This document shows positions 12,201 to 26,038 of a stretch of DNA of 64,000 bases, piece after piece. Origin of the DNA: Pelodera strongyloides (taxonomy: Eukaryota > Nematoda > Chromadorea > Rhabditida > Rhabditidae); the NCBI GenBank assembly GCA_036852015.1, contig JAANDG010000508.1, positions 43,285-107,284 on the forward strand, read 5' to 3'. Each line of letters opens with the position of its first letter. The first letter of the stretch is position 1. The notes below the pieces were generated by a model. That model had not been told where the DNA came from. It worked only from the letters and a program-made list of their open reading frames with translations, and did no database searches. A program made the translations under genes and the position numbers.

Positions 12201-14601
12201 CTTTCTTCACGTTCATGACCTCACACAACGCTGAAAATCTGAATGGCGAGAAGCTCGACTGCATGAGCGTGGACTTCCACGGCCGCCCATCATCGCTGAA
12301 CAGATTCATGGAAGGGAAGGGACGTGCAAGAGACGGTTTTTCCGATGAGGTGAATAACACTCATAAAGATAAAGAGTGCCGGGTTATATCAACCGAATCC
12401 GCAGAAACGGTGCACCGGGGTCCGGTTCATTTCTGAAGCCGAACGAACTGGCCACTGAAAACAAAAACAAAACACGTTTTTCACAAGCTGAGAACCTTCC
12501 CACAATAAGACCTTACAAAAGTCCGATTGAGAGTCCGAAACACCAGGACGACTATTGCAAATCTTGCCCTTTTATAGCTCTGTCCTGGACAACGCCACGA
12601 AGTGACCGTTGAAGTCCGTGCACACTACAGCATGCTGGCAAACGATGATGATGGAACAGCGTGCCGAACTATGGAAGAGGACGTCGACTCAGAATTCGAT
12701 TGCCGATCCAGATGTAGAATGGAGATGATAAAGGTATGGTAGATAGTAGATACCAGAACGCACATAGCACAGAAGCATCCGCAATTTGCCAACGACCCGC
12801 ATAGGGAAACTAGGACACCACACAAGTCTTACATAAATCTCAAATATTAGTTTTAGCGGAGAACAATTATCAAGTTTTTTCGAGCCAGTACCTTGGCTGA
12901 CTCAGATCCATCCAGCATACACGTCGCGTAAAAAAATTGCACAGAAAATGATAATTATACTAACCTACGTAGCATAAAAGAAAACAAAACATTAAACAAA
13001 ATACTTTTCAGGAAATTTGCAACTGCACAGCTCTAACTCTGAGCTACTTGGTCAGTGACGAAGAACTTCAAAAGTACCCACTGTGTGATTATAAAACCTG
13101 CGTATTGGAGTAAGATCTTTCGTTGATTACAACTAGTGTAGAAAATCACAAACCAGGAAGGGTAGATTACTGATAGCAAAGATAAAACACGCTCGGGCTC
13201 ACCGGGCTCCCACGCAAACACCTGAGTTTTTTTCCTATTTAGCGTTCAAAATGGAACATTTTCTGATGAGAAGTGCGCAAAGACATGTTTCCGTGACTGC
13301 GACCAAATAAGATACGATGTCAAGCTGCACACCGTAGGACGAATGGTGCGCCCTGGTAAGGTATACTTTGCTACGAACAGAAAGAACGGAAGGAACTAAT
13401 TAAATCGCTAATTTCTAACTTTATAAATAACCACTAATAAAGGCAATACCAACAATAATACTTACACTTCTACAGTCGCTTCAACAATTGTACAGTACAG
13501 AAACACGAAAATGGGAGAACACGGAGTGAGTGAAATGGTCAATTCCTAAGTGACAGGGTACTTACTGGAAACAGAGTTGCTCGTTGTTTTCTTTGTAAGA
13601 TTTATCAATCAAGTTTTAAGATCTGACCCTGGTCATGCTCAACTGGGGAGCATTTGAGTATATGAACATGGAGCAGGATTGGGTATGGTCCGTTCCGTCG
13701 TTTATTGGTGCACTCGGAGGAGCAATCGGAATGTGGCTTGGACTATCGATACTCTCGCTCATACAGGTAACACAAATAGTAAATGTACACTGACAATGTG
13801 TGTTAATGTAAAAATAGCACTCCAATACGTTATTCTTTAAAAAAAACCTTGTTATGAAGTGAATCCCTTTAGGGAATTGGATATGTTTACAATAAATGGA
13901 TCAAGAAGGTTGTCGTAGAGAAAGTTCTGTTGAAGGACGCTGACGAACTTTCCGAAGAAAATGCGAGTCGTAAGGTAAGCTAGGAGTATATTGTTAGAAA
14001 AAAGCACTTAAATGGTAGGGTAGGGGTGGGGGGGGGGGGGGGGTTCTGCAACACGAGAAAATTGGATTGAGAAAAATATAAAGGCTAAAGGATCTAGTGT
14101 CGTCTGTCCATTTCCAAGCAGATTTGTAAGTGTAAGATCACGTAAATAGGTGAATGATTCAAATGGAGTGCAGGATCAAAGCAAAGGTAAACGGTGATTG
14201 GGGAATGGGGAAGAATGTTCTCTTATTTCCGCAAAGGAAAAGATTCTATAGTTGCATGTCATATCCATATGTGAAGCATGCAGATGCAATTATATAACCA
14301 ATTCGATTCACACAACTGTATAACAAACATTGTGTACTACATACTAGGATTAGTGATGTGACACTTTCCCCTGATTCGTCTGTAAAATTCTTACATCATT
14401 CGAATTTCACTAATAATTTGACAGGGATCAGTTATCTCCTTAGCTGCTAATCCACTAGCAAGCCCATTCGGGGAGGACGCTGCAGAAACCAAAAAAAGGA
14501 CTGCAAAGAAACTGGTGAGCAGAAAACAGGAAGAACTACCGGAGTCGTGGGGCGACATCACAGTAACCAGAGCTAATAGTGTGCTGTATGCTTACTTATG
14601 A
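9237..14601 (+). CDS. DEG/ENaC family cation channel subunit, 12 exons, 559 aa
   Basis: The product is a predicted amiloride-type sodium/cation channel subunit of the plasma membrane. Exons: 9237-9371, 10340-10519, 11139-11336, 11592-11660, 11890-12042, 12197-12349, 12578-12733, 13012-13109, 13243-13355, 13621-13766, 13873-13974, 14425-14601. All joins are in frame. TM1 is at about residues 30-44 (YALWFIIMFLTVLTV). It is followed by the post-TM1 region with NESMTLPNVTFCMSKKQA. A large extracellular domain has QLCF, GTACR, CRSRCR, ICNCTALTLSYLV and CAKTCFRDCDQIRYDV, the usual thumb cysteine pattern. TM2 with the selectivity-filter region is GGAIGMWLGLSILSLIQ at about residues 451-467; many family members have an acidic residue where Q lies. 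The cytosolic tail is basic. The YEYVSTMNSLERETT region suggests the nematode FLR-1/DEL/ACD group rather than the classic touch degenerins, from memory only. An alternative donor (CTG|GTGAGC) in the last exon could give another tail. Confidence 0.95.
9588..9746. repeat. Short element with TTAAAGGG-type inverted ends in channel intron 1
   Basis: The left end is TTAAAGGGCCGGGCCCA and the right end CTGTCCGACCCTTTAA, imperfect inverted repeats about 160 bp apart. A related end (TTAAAGGGTCGGGCCCA) recurs at about 9911, and its complement (TGGGCCCGACCCTTTAA) at about 29112-29128. These are probably fragments of one TTAA-bounded MITE family. Confidence 0.5.
10538..11054. repeat. Foldback element of about 517 bp in channel intron 2
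   Basis: The ends GGATAGGGTCAC and GTGACCCTATCC pair, and the arms remain complementary inward: TATGCTGGTCACAAT with ATTGTGACCAGCATA, GCACGCTCCTGCCTC-type segments, and AGTGCGAAATAGC with GCTATTTCGCACT. The centre is a GC-richer loop of about 80 bp around 10756-10830. It has no coding capacity and fills most of the intron between exons 2 and 3. Confidence 0.8.
14028..14043 (+). repeat. 16-bp G homopolymer in channel intron 11
   Basis: An uninterrupted G run preceded by GGTAGGGGT. Similar G or C runs of 8 to 19 bases occur at about 6009-6020, 17289-17296, 22490-22508 and 37579-37589. They are simple repeats prone to length change and sequencing error. Confidence 0.8.
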
Positions 14602-14700
14602 AACGCTATGTATGCTCTGGCTCTGTACATATAAGTAGAATGTAGAAGCAACACACCACTATAGGGTTTTTGGGTGTTTCATCACACGAAACGTGTCTTC

Positions 14701-14706
14701 AATAAA
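14701..14706 (+). terminator. AATAAA polyadenylation signal of DEG/ENaC gene
   Basis: AATAAA lies 100 bases after the TGA stop at 14599-14601, which fits the short 3' UTRs of nematode genes. Confidence 0.65.
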
Positions 14707-16788
14707 TGTTGTAGAAAGCTGCAATAGTGCAATAGCACTAAACTAACAATGATCATGCTCAAAAACCTAAACTGAATGTTTTTTTATTTGCGAATTTCTT
14801 CCAATGAAAAAAATCTACGAAAAATATTGAGTCTCTGTTCTTTATTGACATCTGGATTTCTGTCTCTGACCTTACTCTGCTCCTGTTGACTTCATTAAAT
14901 TAAATTAATTACGTAATTTTTTTAACGAATCGAAGTTTACGTTAAAATAATTAAGTTTGGTGTTTTTGAGCAGAGCATGTTTGATTTAGTGGTAGAGCTC
15001 CATTTCCACACTCGCTAGTGGATGCTTTCAGTTTTCGTATATACATGTGACAACACATCATTGGCAGCACATATTTTTCTAACACTAACAGACCTACTAA
15101 CTACCACTAACCAAACATTAAAAAAAGGCTTCAATAACCCTTTCTGATAAACAGTAAAGTACTAAGTACGGAACAATAAAACTTGAAACTGCAAGGCACC
15201 GTCCATTAACAAAGGACAGACAGTTTACAACTGCACGTAAAAAACTAAGAAACATCATTCTAAAAAAGCTAGGAAGAAACGCAGTTAGTTTCCGCACAAT
15301 AACCAATGCACAAAAACATAAGAATTAAAAACATGATATTACAGCAACCAAAAGTAGGAAATGTAAATAGCGCGATTACTCGATTATTGCTATTAGTTAA
15401 CACAACTGGTAATGTTTTTGTGAGCTTCTTTTTTCCGTCCGAAGAAAAAATTCTTTATTGCATCCTGATTTCTTTTTCAAAATGTGTGTTTCAGAGTACA
15501 ACCGGAAATCTACCCACCCCTAGCTACAGTGTTCACCCAAATCCTACGAAGATTCAAGTCGACCATTAAACTGGTCAAAACCCGCCATCCGCGATCAACG
15601 AGACCAAAAAAAATCACTAATCACTTGAGTTTTAAATCAATTAGGAACAGGGTAAAATATTAATCAACGCCAATAGACTCGCGCCGAAACGAAGGACTAT
15701 AATAATCAAGCATTCGTGCGTGTTTCAGCCCAATGCGACCTAGTTAAAATTAAAAAGTTGTTGGCTGCAACTTACTATTGCAGTGTTACGTGTATAATAT
15801 GTTTTTTTTTCATGGTTGTATTTGGCTTTGTGCCAATTCGTGCACTGTCTTATTTGTTGTTTTAACTATTTTGAAGTTTACTACAGTATTACACTATTCA
15901 GATAAAACATTAGTAAGGTGCACAACATCTATTTATGAAAAATTACTAATAAATATTCGACTGTTACTCAGTGGTGATGTCAGAACAGAGAAGAGCAAAA
16001 CATCGATATAACACCGCACAGGTACACAGGTACAGAAACGCATTTTTGAGTTCAGGCTACTGTAATTCTAAACTCTAAGTGGATTTTATTTTCGAATACC
16101 TCACGCAAATTACTATTTTATACAATGAGGTCAATGAGGTGTGCTCACAATCAGTCCTAAGAGGCATACACATAGGCAGTATGATAATTGTAAGAGTACC
16201 ATCTGAAGGAAACCCATAGTAACAAGTAATATCTACAGGGGAGCAAAAGGAATGTCACTCAATCTCAACTCAAACGTAAGTGACGCTTCTGTATTTAATT
16301 TGACCTATGTATTGTGGTCGCGTGAAGATGTCGCGTGAAATTTGGTCTTTACGCATGAACGCATTGAACATAGCGTTCCTTGATATGATATTCTTGAAGA
16401 GAGCGGGATGGGAGATGAAACCGCATGGTTTCATCTTCTATCCCACTCTTCCAACATGAAGGTTCAACATTCTATGAAGAAAATATGTATATGTATCAAG
16501 TATCAAGGAACGTTCGTCATTTTCTCCCCCGGTGACTGTGAAGCACTTGGCAAATTTCTCGCCGGTAAAGAAGCTCTGGTACCTGGACCAGAAAGGGAAA
16601 TCAGAGGTTTGACGTTTAGATGGGCAGAAGGCATGCAGAAAAGTCAGAGCAACTGAAATTATTGGAACTGACCTACTAATTGTGAACAGTTTATCATCTT
16701 CGCAAGTCGGAAAGATACGTGTATTAATAGTTGGCATCGATGTTGCTGGAATGGAATTAATCATAATCATAGATCATAGGAATAAACC
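14707..16788. other. Gene-free spacer downstream of the channel gene
   Basis: The stretch is AT-rich with only short ORFs lacking recognisable domains. The one notable structure is a tight hairpin at 16396-16452, described separately. Confidence 0.5.
16396..16452 (+). repeat. Short near-perfect hairpin with 4-nt loop
   Basis: The arms GGGATGGGAGATGAAACC and GGTTTCATCTTCTATCCC flank a GCAT loop. In plus-strand RNA two of the arm differences would be G-U wobbles. The loop is shorter than in usual microRNA precursors, so the function is unknown. Confidence 0.5.
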
Positions 16789-16960
16789 TTAAAGCGAAAT
16801 GCTAGCCCCTTTGGAAAATTTGCATATGATAAGCAAATCCTATGTATCCTAAGCTAATTTTGCGCGATCGTCCACGGCAATCGCGACAAAATTAGCATAG
16901 GATACATAGGATTTGCTTATCATATGCAAATTTTCCAAAGAGGCTGGCATTTCGCTTTAA
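16789..16960. mobile_element. Palindromic MITE, family A (TTAAAGCGAAATGCTAGCC)
   Basis: The left end TTAAAGCGAAATGCTAGCCC mirrors the right end GGCTGGCATTTCGCTTTAA, and the arms stay complementary through GGAAAATTTGCATATGATAA and ATAGGATTTGC to a central CGATCG...CGATTGCG-like loop. A second copy with a shortened interior is at 29345-29488. It has no ORF, and TTAA borders both ends. It abuts a family B element at its right end, sharing a single TTAA. Confidence 0.85.
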
Positions 16961-17138
16961 AGCGAAATACCGGTCGGTTTTTGAAACACATCGAGCAGAC
17001 CAGCATTCTATGCAGCGATGCAAATGACAATAAATTAGAATAACAAATCGAGCTAAATTCTAGCAAATTAGCATAAATACGTAAGAATTCAATTGTCCAC
17101 ACGATGCGTTTCAAAGACCGGCCGGTATTTCGCTTTAA
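16957..17138. mobile_element. MITE, family B (TTAAAGCGAAATACCGG)
   Basis: The left end AAAGCGAAATACCGGTCGG mirrors the right end CCGGCCGGTATTTCGCTTT, followed inward by GTTTTTGAAAC-like and GCGTTTCAAAGACC segments. The interior contains AGCAAATTAGCATAAATACG. Related copies lie at 27559-27729 and, more diverged, 39886-40044. It shares the terminal AAAGCGAAAT with family A but has a different interior, suggesting mobilisation by the same transposase. Confidence 0.85.
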
Positions 17139-17799
17139 TAAATCAAACTCAGATTCACAATATTGAAAGCCAGCCGCAACCATAAGGTTAACAAATAAAT
17201 CGGAAATTCGGAAACTAGCAATGCTGAAGGGAAATCTTTAGTTAAATTTGATGTTAGAATGACATTAGGTAAAAGTGGAACCACGTACCCCCCCCCCTAC
17301 ATGACATACTGCAGAATAGCAGAATGCTACCACCGCTTTCCAAACCACTATCATTATCTATACTACCTAATACCAGGAACATTGAACATTGAACAACGAC
17401 ATTCGACACGCTACTAACAGACAAAACATGCAGTTTTTGCGTAATCCTTTGTTAGCGCGATAGCGCTAACATAGTTTGGGTTTTATAAGATCAGCAAATG
17501 ATAAATGACCAAAAAAACTCACGAGCTGTATGAAAACGCCGAATGTGCGATTCATAGTCCTGGCTTGACACTCCTTCTAAGGGTAAACTTTGGCACACAT
17601 TGTTCGGTCCATACCTTCAAAAATCAGACTAGAAAAGTGTGAACAAACTTGAAGGAGACGTCGTTCCTCTTTACCGCAAAATTTCACGATTTAGAAACCG
17701 TCAATTAAAAATGGTCGTGTCCGTTGTGTGAAGAATGTTAATGTAATGTGAATTAAAACTTAAAACGAGCGAGAACAACTTATGATTCCCGTCTTCTGC

Positions 17800-17951
17800 T
17801 TATAAAGGTAATGAGCAACAATACTGACATGCAAACAAAGGAGCCGCCCTCCTTCTTCGAGTGAGACTGTCGCAAGTGACGCCCGAAATCGGCTTGATCG
17901 TAAAATTCACGATGAGCAGCAGGAGCACAATGTTCACAGACTCGAGAATAC
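17800..17951 (-). CDS. Candidate 3' exon of a small secreted peptide precursor
   Basis: On the minus strand a good acceptor (TTTGTGTTTAG) precedes an open frame that ends in TAA at 17800-17802. It reads ESVNIVLLLLIVNFTI (signal-peptide-like core), then KPISGVTCDSLT, a tetrabasic RRRR site, and the short tail AAPLFACQYCCSLPL. The layout of a hydrophobic leader, a basic processing site and a Cys-rich tail resembles peptide hormone precursors, but no family was recognised and no upstream ATG exon was identified. Chance is quite possible. Confidence 0.25.
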
Positions 17952-18506
17952 CTAAACACAAATTGAAATGATTATGAGTCTATAATCTATAAGGTTAAAA
18001 CTGGTACTTGATACATCAGACATCCCACAATTGTAATGTAGTGTAAACTTCAACTCCTACTCCAGTCATCGTCAGGATATACCAACTAAGCGGCCCATTG
18101 TCTTTATTATTTGTGTTACCAGTCACGTCGTGGGCACGAATCAAATAGTATTCATATACTGCCGATGACCGTTGGGAAAGTAAAGAATAGGCCGAACTGC
18201 CATCCATAAGATTATGGAATCCATAATCGAAAACTTCATCGATAAGAACTTTGAAAACTATTCACACAAGGCTCTACGGAACACTGAAAAACAAAACAAA
18301 AAAAAACTATTAAACCTACCCCAGTTCACGAGGAACTATTGTTTTGGAAGAGCCAAATGAGGTCATACAGACAGCATCAGAGAAGGTAATGTTGGTCTCT
18401 GTTTACGTTTAGAAATGAACAATGATCGTGCAAAAAAAATGCAATACAAACATAGAACGCTAAGGAAAAATAGTTCGTACATCATTAATGTGCAAAGTTT
18501 TTGCGT

Positions 18507-18769
18507 TTTCTTTCGGTATACACAGTGAAAACGTATTAATATAGTTGATAATAGAGTTAACTACAAAATGACTGTGTTTGATTTGACACGAACAACGTAA
18601 TGATAATTAACAAATGATCGATGGAACATTTTTAAACTTTTCTTTCGGTATACACAGTGAAAACGTATTAATATAGTTGATAATAGAGTTAACTACAAAA
18701 TGACTGTGTTTGATTTGACACGAACAACGTAATGATAATTAACAAATGATCGATGGAACATTTTTAAAC
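18507..18769 (+). repeat. Two-copy tandem duplication, 131-bp unit
   Basis: The unit begins CTTTCGGTATACACAGTG at 18511 and again at 18642, and the copies look identical through CGATGGAACATTTTTAAAC. It is a recent local duplication in a gene-free region; no gene is involved. Confidence 0.9.
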
Positions 18770-20116
18770 AAAGAAAGATCAAATCCTCGATGATTGCCGC
18801 CCGTGGTCGCCGATTAGAAAAAATGCCAGCCTTACACTACGCGGAATGATAGTTACAAATGCTAGGATGCAACGTAATTTGTTGTGTATCGGAGTTTATG
18901 ACACAATTTCGGTCTTCCATGCGAGCACACAAAAATGAGTGACGGCGGCCGCGCGCTCGGGCACATTTCGAAAAAGAAATTGGCTAAATATCCATTTCAT
19001 ACAGCCGTCCAAAACAATTTAAAAACCGAAAACGCAATTTGCCGTATGCAAAAGGACACAAGTTCAAAAGAGTTGTTTCATTATCAATCATATATAGGAG
19101 CTGAGCTGCTTAGCAAAAAAAAACACGAATTTGAAAAAAAATCACGCAGCGCTAAAAAAAAGCGCTAACGGTCTAAGCAAGCCCTTAGGTTCTTAGGTGT
19201 TAAGTTACTTTTTCGGAATCAGCATGGCCAGCTGCGTATCATAGGAAGTTTTCGGGGAAATTTTTTGTTGACCCTTCTGTGGCACGTAAAGTACAATAGT
19301 ACCAAAATATAAAAATCTGTGAAAAGAGACTACATGACTACACGATATGCAATCGCGACTGCGAACAACCGCATTGCATGCCAATTACCAAAAAAAGGTG
19401 AAAGATAATTGTTTCTCGAAGCAAAATTCACTTACAATTAGAGCTACCGTAGTCTGAAGCCAAAATGAGTAACATAGGTCCTCATGTTCATCAGTGCCGA
19501 GTGTCGAGCACATGCATACTATGGCAACGAACAATTCCTTTCTCGGGGACCTGAACCTGGAATTCTACACCACAAGTCGCCCAGGGTTCTATTTAGTTTT
19601 TTTCCCACGCTCTTACAATTCCTTGCAATTCATCACATTGTATTTCTAGAATAGCTAACAAGGAGGATTCTCTGCACTTTCGGTTGGTACTTTTTTTTAT
19701 GTATACGTATATTGGTGTTGTAAGAGAGGAAGATAGAAAGAGAGAAATGTTTGCGGGCGTGCCATCGGCTCTTGGAATGAGGAGGATATCGTTGTAAAGC
19801 TGATCCGATCAACCAATCCTCAATTGCATAAAACCACCGACTATCGTCACACAGGACCCTCTTATTGTTAGATCGCACGATCGCTCCTGGAATCACCTGG
19901 GAGCGTGAGATGCTCATTTCTTTGCTCTTCCTTTTTCTCATTCGGTAATTTTTCCACTGCATTTTCCCATGATCATCAGCCTTTTGGACCCATCGCGGCT
20001 TAAAATGAACTTTTTCGGAGAACTTAATTTCAGTGATTGTTCTATTTTGTTGATCACTCCACGGTGTAATTTGTGGGGGTACTGAAGAGTGAACAGTTGT
20101 TAGTTTTCCCGATTCA

Positions 20117-20126
20117 CTTTATTCAG
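20117..20126 (+). promoter_or_regulatory. Candidate trans-splice acceptor upstream of actin ATG
   Basis: CTTTATTCAG ends 31 bases before the ATG at 20158. Nematode actin mRNAs are commonly trans-spliced to a spliced leader, and this is the nearest good 3' splice site. The sequence alone cannot exclude a cis-spliced 5' UTR exon. Confidence 0.5.
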
Positions 20127-20157
20127 GTAATAAACTTTCTGCAAGCGGTAACACAAA

Positions 20158-22445
<2,288 letters not shown>

Positions 22446-22489
22446 ATGCATATATGCTCAAATTACCGATCGCACACTTGGAACTGGAA

Positions 22490-22508
22490 CCCCCCCCCCC
22501 CCCCCCCC
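22490..22508 (+). repeat. 19-bp C homopolymer in actin 3' UTR
   Basis: An uninterrupted C run 45 bases after the actin stop codon, upstream of the poly(A) signal. The actin transcript would carry it unless an earlier cleavage site is used. Confidence 0.85.
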
Positions 22509-22574
22509 ATTGCCCGATTTCTACTCGTTACTACGTCTTGTTTTTCCCTGTTCAAATCTTACCCGTTTTTTTTA

Positions 22575-22580
22575 AATAAA
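22575..22580 (+). terminator. AATAAA polyadenylation signal of actin
   Basis: AATAAA within TTTAAATAAAATTAG, 130 bases after the actin stop codon and the first canonical signal in that interval. Confidence 0.7.
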
Positions 22581-23024
22581 ATTAGCATCAACATTGTTCC
22601 TGACCTACGAAGGTGATTGCTCAGAAAAAATACGTGTTTCTTGAGTAAACTACAGGACTTCAAACCACCGCATTGCACACCACAAATTTATTTACTTATT
22701 AGATAACACCACAGTGTGTGCATCACAAAGAAATGATGAGGAGAAAGTAGTATGTTCTCGTTGATTAGCAAACAGGTAATTCGATAATATTGCTTAGCAA
22801 ACAGGTATTTCGATAATAAAGCAATGGAAATCAAGTGTAGTGTATAGGTAGTGGCGTCAGGCATTTCAAGTGGTATTTCAAATGATAGTAGAAGGTAGAA
22901 GTCAATGATTTGTTCCATCCTGGCAAAGCTCCCAGTAGAGTGAAAAAAAGTTTTTTTCACCTATTTTTTGTGAGAAAGCTACAGCATTCGGTAATCCTGT
23001 CTGGGGCCTGATTTACCTGAGCCT

Positions 23025-23508
23025 TTAAAGGGATGGGGTCAATTCAAATCGGTCGTACTTTATTTTTGGTACGTATTGTTCACCCCATAAAAATCACAAT
23101 CAGTGTAAAACGTTTCCAAATGAAGGATCCCAGAGTTTGTAGTTTGATGATATTGGATAAACTTGATCGGAAGCTCCGTTCTATTCGACAGCTGGTGCAC
23201 TGTAACCGGCAGGAAAATAGCGCTATAGGAGGAAAGAGAATTGGAAAAGAAATCGCTCTCTAACTTTGCCGCTATCTAAACATCTTTATCAGTCTTTAAC
23301 CTTTTTTGCCTATAGCGCTATTTTCCTGCCGGCTACAGTGCTGTCGAATAGAACGGAGCTTCCTATCAACTCTATCCAATATCATCAAACTATAAACTCT
23401 GGGCTCCTTGATTTGGAAACATTTTGAACTGATTATTATTTTTATGGGGTGAACAGTACTTACCAAAAAATAAAGTACGGGCCATTTGAATTGACCTCAT
23501 CCCTTTAA
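23025..23508. mobile_element. Foldback MITE of about 484 bp with TTAAAGGGATG termini
   Basis: The ends TTAAAGGGATGGGGTCAATT and AATTGACCTCATCCCTTTAA pair, and the arms continue through AAATAAAGTAC, GGGGTGAACA, CGTTCTATTCGACAGC and GCCGGCAGGAAAATAGCGC-type segments for over 200 bp each. The central loop is about 70 bp near 23230-23300. It is noncoding and bounded by TTAA on both sides. Confidence 0.85.
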
Positions 23509-26037
23509 CGCTACCGTAGGAAGATCTGTTGCGCGGTATTCTATACTGTTGCACAATTTTTGTTATGTATTTGAGGCTTGAGTAGCATCATCATGCTCAC
23601 TTTAAATAACCTGAAAATTATACATTGCAGAGTGATAATTGGTTACATGAAACATATTTTCAAATAAAGGGCAGTTCTGTCCTCCTTTTTGTGTTTTCTT
23701 TCAGACGATTCTATCTTGTATCTTGCAGTACCCAATTACAGAATTAGGATGTCTTCCAGAATGCTCGCTAATGGAACACGGTGCCACAAACCCATAATTG
23801 AAGGTCTCCGCAGATGTGGTTGCTAAAATGGTGTTGCGAAAAAAAAATAAACATTGCCCGAATTCTTTGCAGGAAAAGGTTTCCATTTTGCTTATTTGCA
23901 AGTTTTTACAACAATTTATGCTATTTTTTTTTCAACACCCCTCAACAAAATAAGAGGTCGATGTGCGGTTATACCAATTAATGGAAACAATATACAATAA
24001 TCTTGAGAGTAAATAGGAGCGAGATTAACCTGGAACGTTCGGTGTGGCGCAGTTCATGCACCAGAGACTAGGCAAACATACCTCGGATGTTGCCAAATAT
24101 CGATAGATACAGACAACATTGGTTACAGTTGGCCAGAGGAGACACATAACTAAGGAGTCAGGAAGACAGAATATTCGAATTATTATTTACCAGTCGGCTG
24201 ACGCCGCCTGAGGCGACTTACATGGAAATATGATTGATTTAGCATGGGCATACTTGTATACAAAGTTTCACACGTATCATAAGAAATTCACATAATAGGA
24301 AAGCATATGCATAGTTCGATATTGAGCAATTGAGCTGCGACACTCTTTTTATACCCTTGTCGAAAATTTGCATTTCCGTAACGCACATCGGTATGCAAAT
24401 TACGCTACAGTTACTCTTTTATTATTATTTATTATTTTATTAAATACACCAATAAACCATGCATCCTGATATGAAGCTCTAAAAAATTACCCTGTGGTCC
24501 CTTCAAAATTGAAGTTGAATAAAAAAATTGATGATCGATTCGTCTTATCATTTGAAGCGTCTTATGGGGAGGAGTTGCTTGGTAATCCGCTTATTAGCTG
24601 ACAACACCCATATACCATGCAATAATACAATAGATTTCTCACATATAGTCTCCCCCACTGATATCAATTGATGTGTCATAACTACAATATTTTGTGAATT
24701 CTGTATGTTTTTTTAGTCGATTGTCCAACAATGTGTTAATTTCATTAATTATATGTATGTCCTTTTTCCGGTTGTAGAAGTAGCCCATTGGCCCATTGGT
24801 TCCTAACATCTTCAAAAAAACACTAGCAATGCACAAATATTTTTTATTGCTTTTAATACCAGTCCTAAACATATGTAGAAAATTGATTATGGACCTCATC
24901 CATTTTCGCTCGACCACACTAATGGGGAATATGATTTCGCCTTCCCTCATAAATTTTGGTAAAGGGACACAGTCACTACAAATTCAACTTTTTTTATTCC
25001 ATTTTTATTAAATGCAAGAAGATTTATAACATATAAAGGTTTATTGATAAAAACGACAAGTACAAAATAACAAGGTAAGCGAGAAAAAAATAACCAGGTC
25101 CCACAGAGTAAAGGGTTCAAGGTTCAAGTCCTTTACTACTTACGGGGAACATTAAATTAAATTAAAAATAACTACGAATACAAATAGTAGATACATCGAA
25201 AAAGACCATTATTATACATGATATTATAAAGTAACGGAAATAATTCAGTAGCACAAAAGTCAAAATAGTAGCGTAACACAATCAAATCACAATCAACAAC
25301 ATCAAATATCAATAGAAGGGTCACGAGCGAGGTCGCCCTCCACCTAGCTCGGCTACAAAATATCAACTTGAATTTAATAAGTGCAAGCTCCCCCTTCAAA
25401 AGAACTGGCACTTGTACGTTTCATGATTGTTCTGTCCGAGAGTTCAATGGCAAAATGACAACTCGGAATTTGGAATTTGAAATTGAAATTGAGTGACCGC
25501 AAAAAACTTTGGTCAGCACCGAGGTGCTTTAAGTCAATGTGTTCCAACGCTGACTTGAGAACTTGCACAGAAGCAAAGTCCTCAACGTTAGCAAGGATAC
25601 GGTTCCAAAGAGGAACAATTCTTTCAAAGAACCAATTGCTAGAAGAATATTTACGTCTTGAGGGTTGCAGTCGAAGAGGTCTGCGACTGCTTCGCCTTGT
25701 AGACGCTCAAAAAAAAACACTATGCAGCCAGTAAAAAGCCCCATAGAAGCGAACTCAGGGAGAGAAATCAATGAAAATGAGTTTTGGTAAACGACCGTCG
25801 CCGGTGCGTATATGCAATTGCCAGGGGTACTTGGAGAGTGAACAGCCTGCAATGTTACACCTGGCGAATGGTTTATCACTGCAGGGTATTTATTATGAAA
25901 CTCTATACGGGCAATTATAAACAACGGTATATTAATAAAACTCATACGCAGTGATTTCTCTCCCTGAGTTCGTTTTGCCGTACTTTGGTGCTGGAACCGT
26001 AGTTTTTCTCACATATTTGAATATTTAATGAAAAGCG
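23509..26037. other. Gene-free AT-rich stretch
   Basis: No recognisable gene, tandem repeat or large foldback was found here. Several ORFs of 60 to 138 codons occur in both strands, but none has a recognisable domain or convincing splice context. Confidence 0.45.
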
Positions 26038-26038
26038 A

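Larger units (their letters stand above)
17139..20116. other. Gene-poor spacer and probable actin promoter region
   Basis: Apart from the candidate peptide exon (17800-17951) and the 131-bp tandem duplication, no gene was recognised. The last several hundred bases should include the actin promoter; no convincing TATA or CArG box was identified by eye. Confidence 0.4.

Noticed and set aside
16438..16770. 110-codon minus-strand open frame and an opposing 82-codon frame
   Set aside because: The frames overlap each other and part of a hairpin, and no family was recognised.
19633..19962. 109-codon minus-strand frame upstream of actin
   Set aside because: It is basic-rich without a recognisable domain and lies in the probable actin promoter. 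It is likely chance.
25529..25945. 138-codon minus-strand frame
   Set aside because: It overlaps an 85-codon plus-strand frame, and there is no domain, no splice sites and no conservation evidence.
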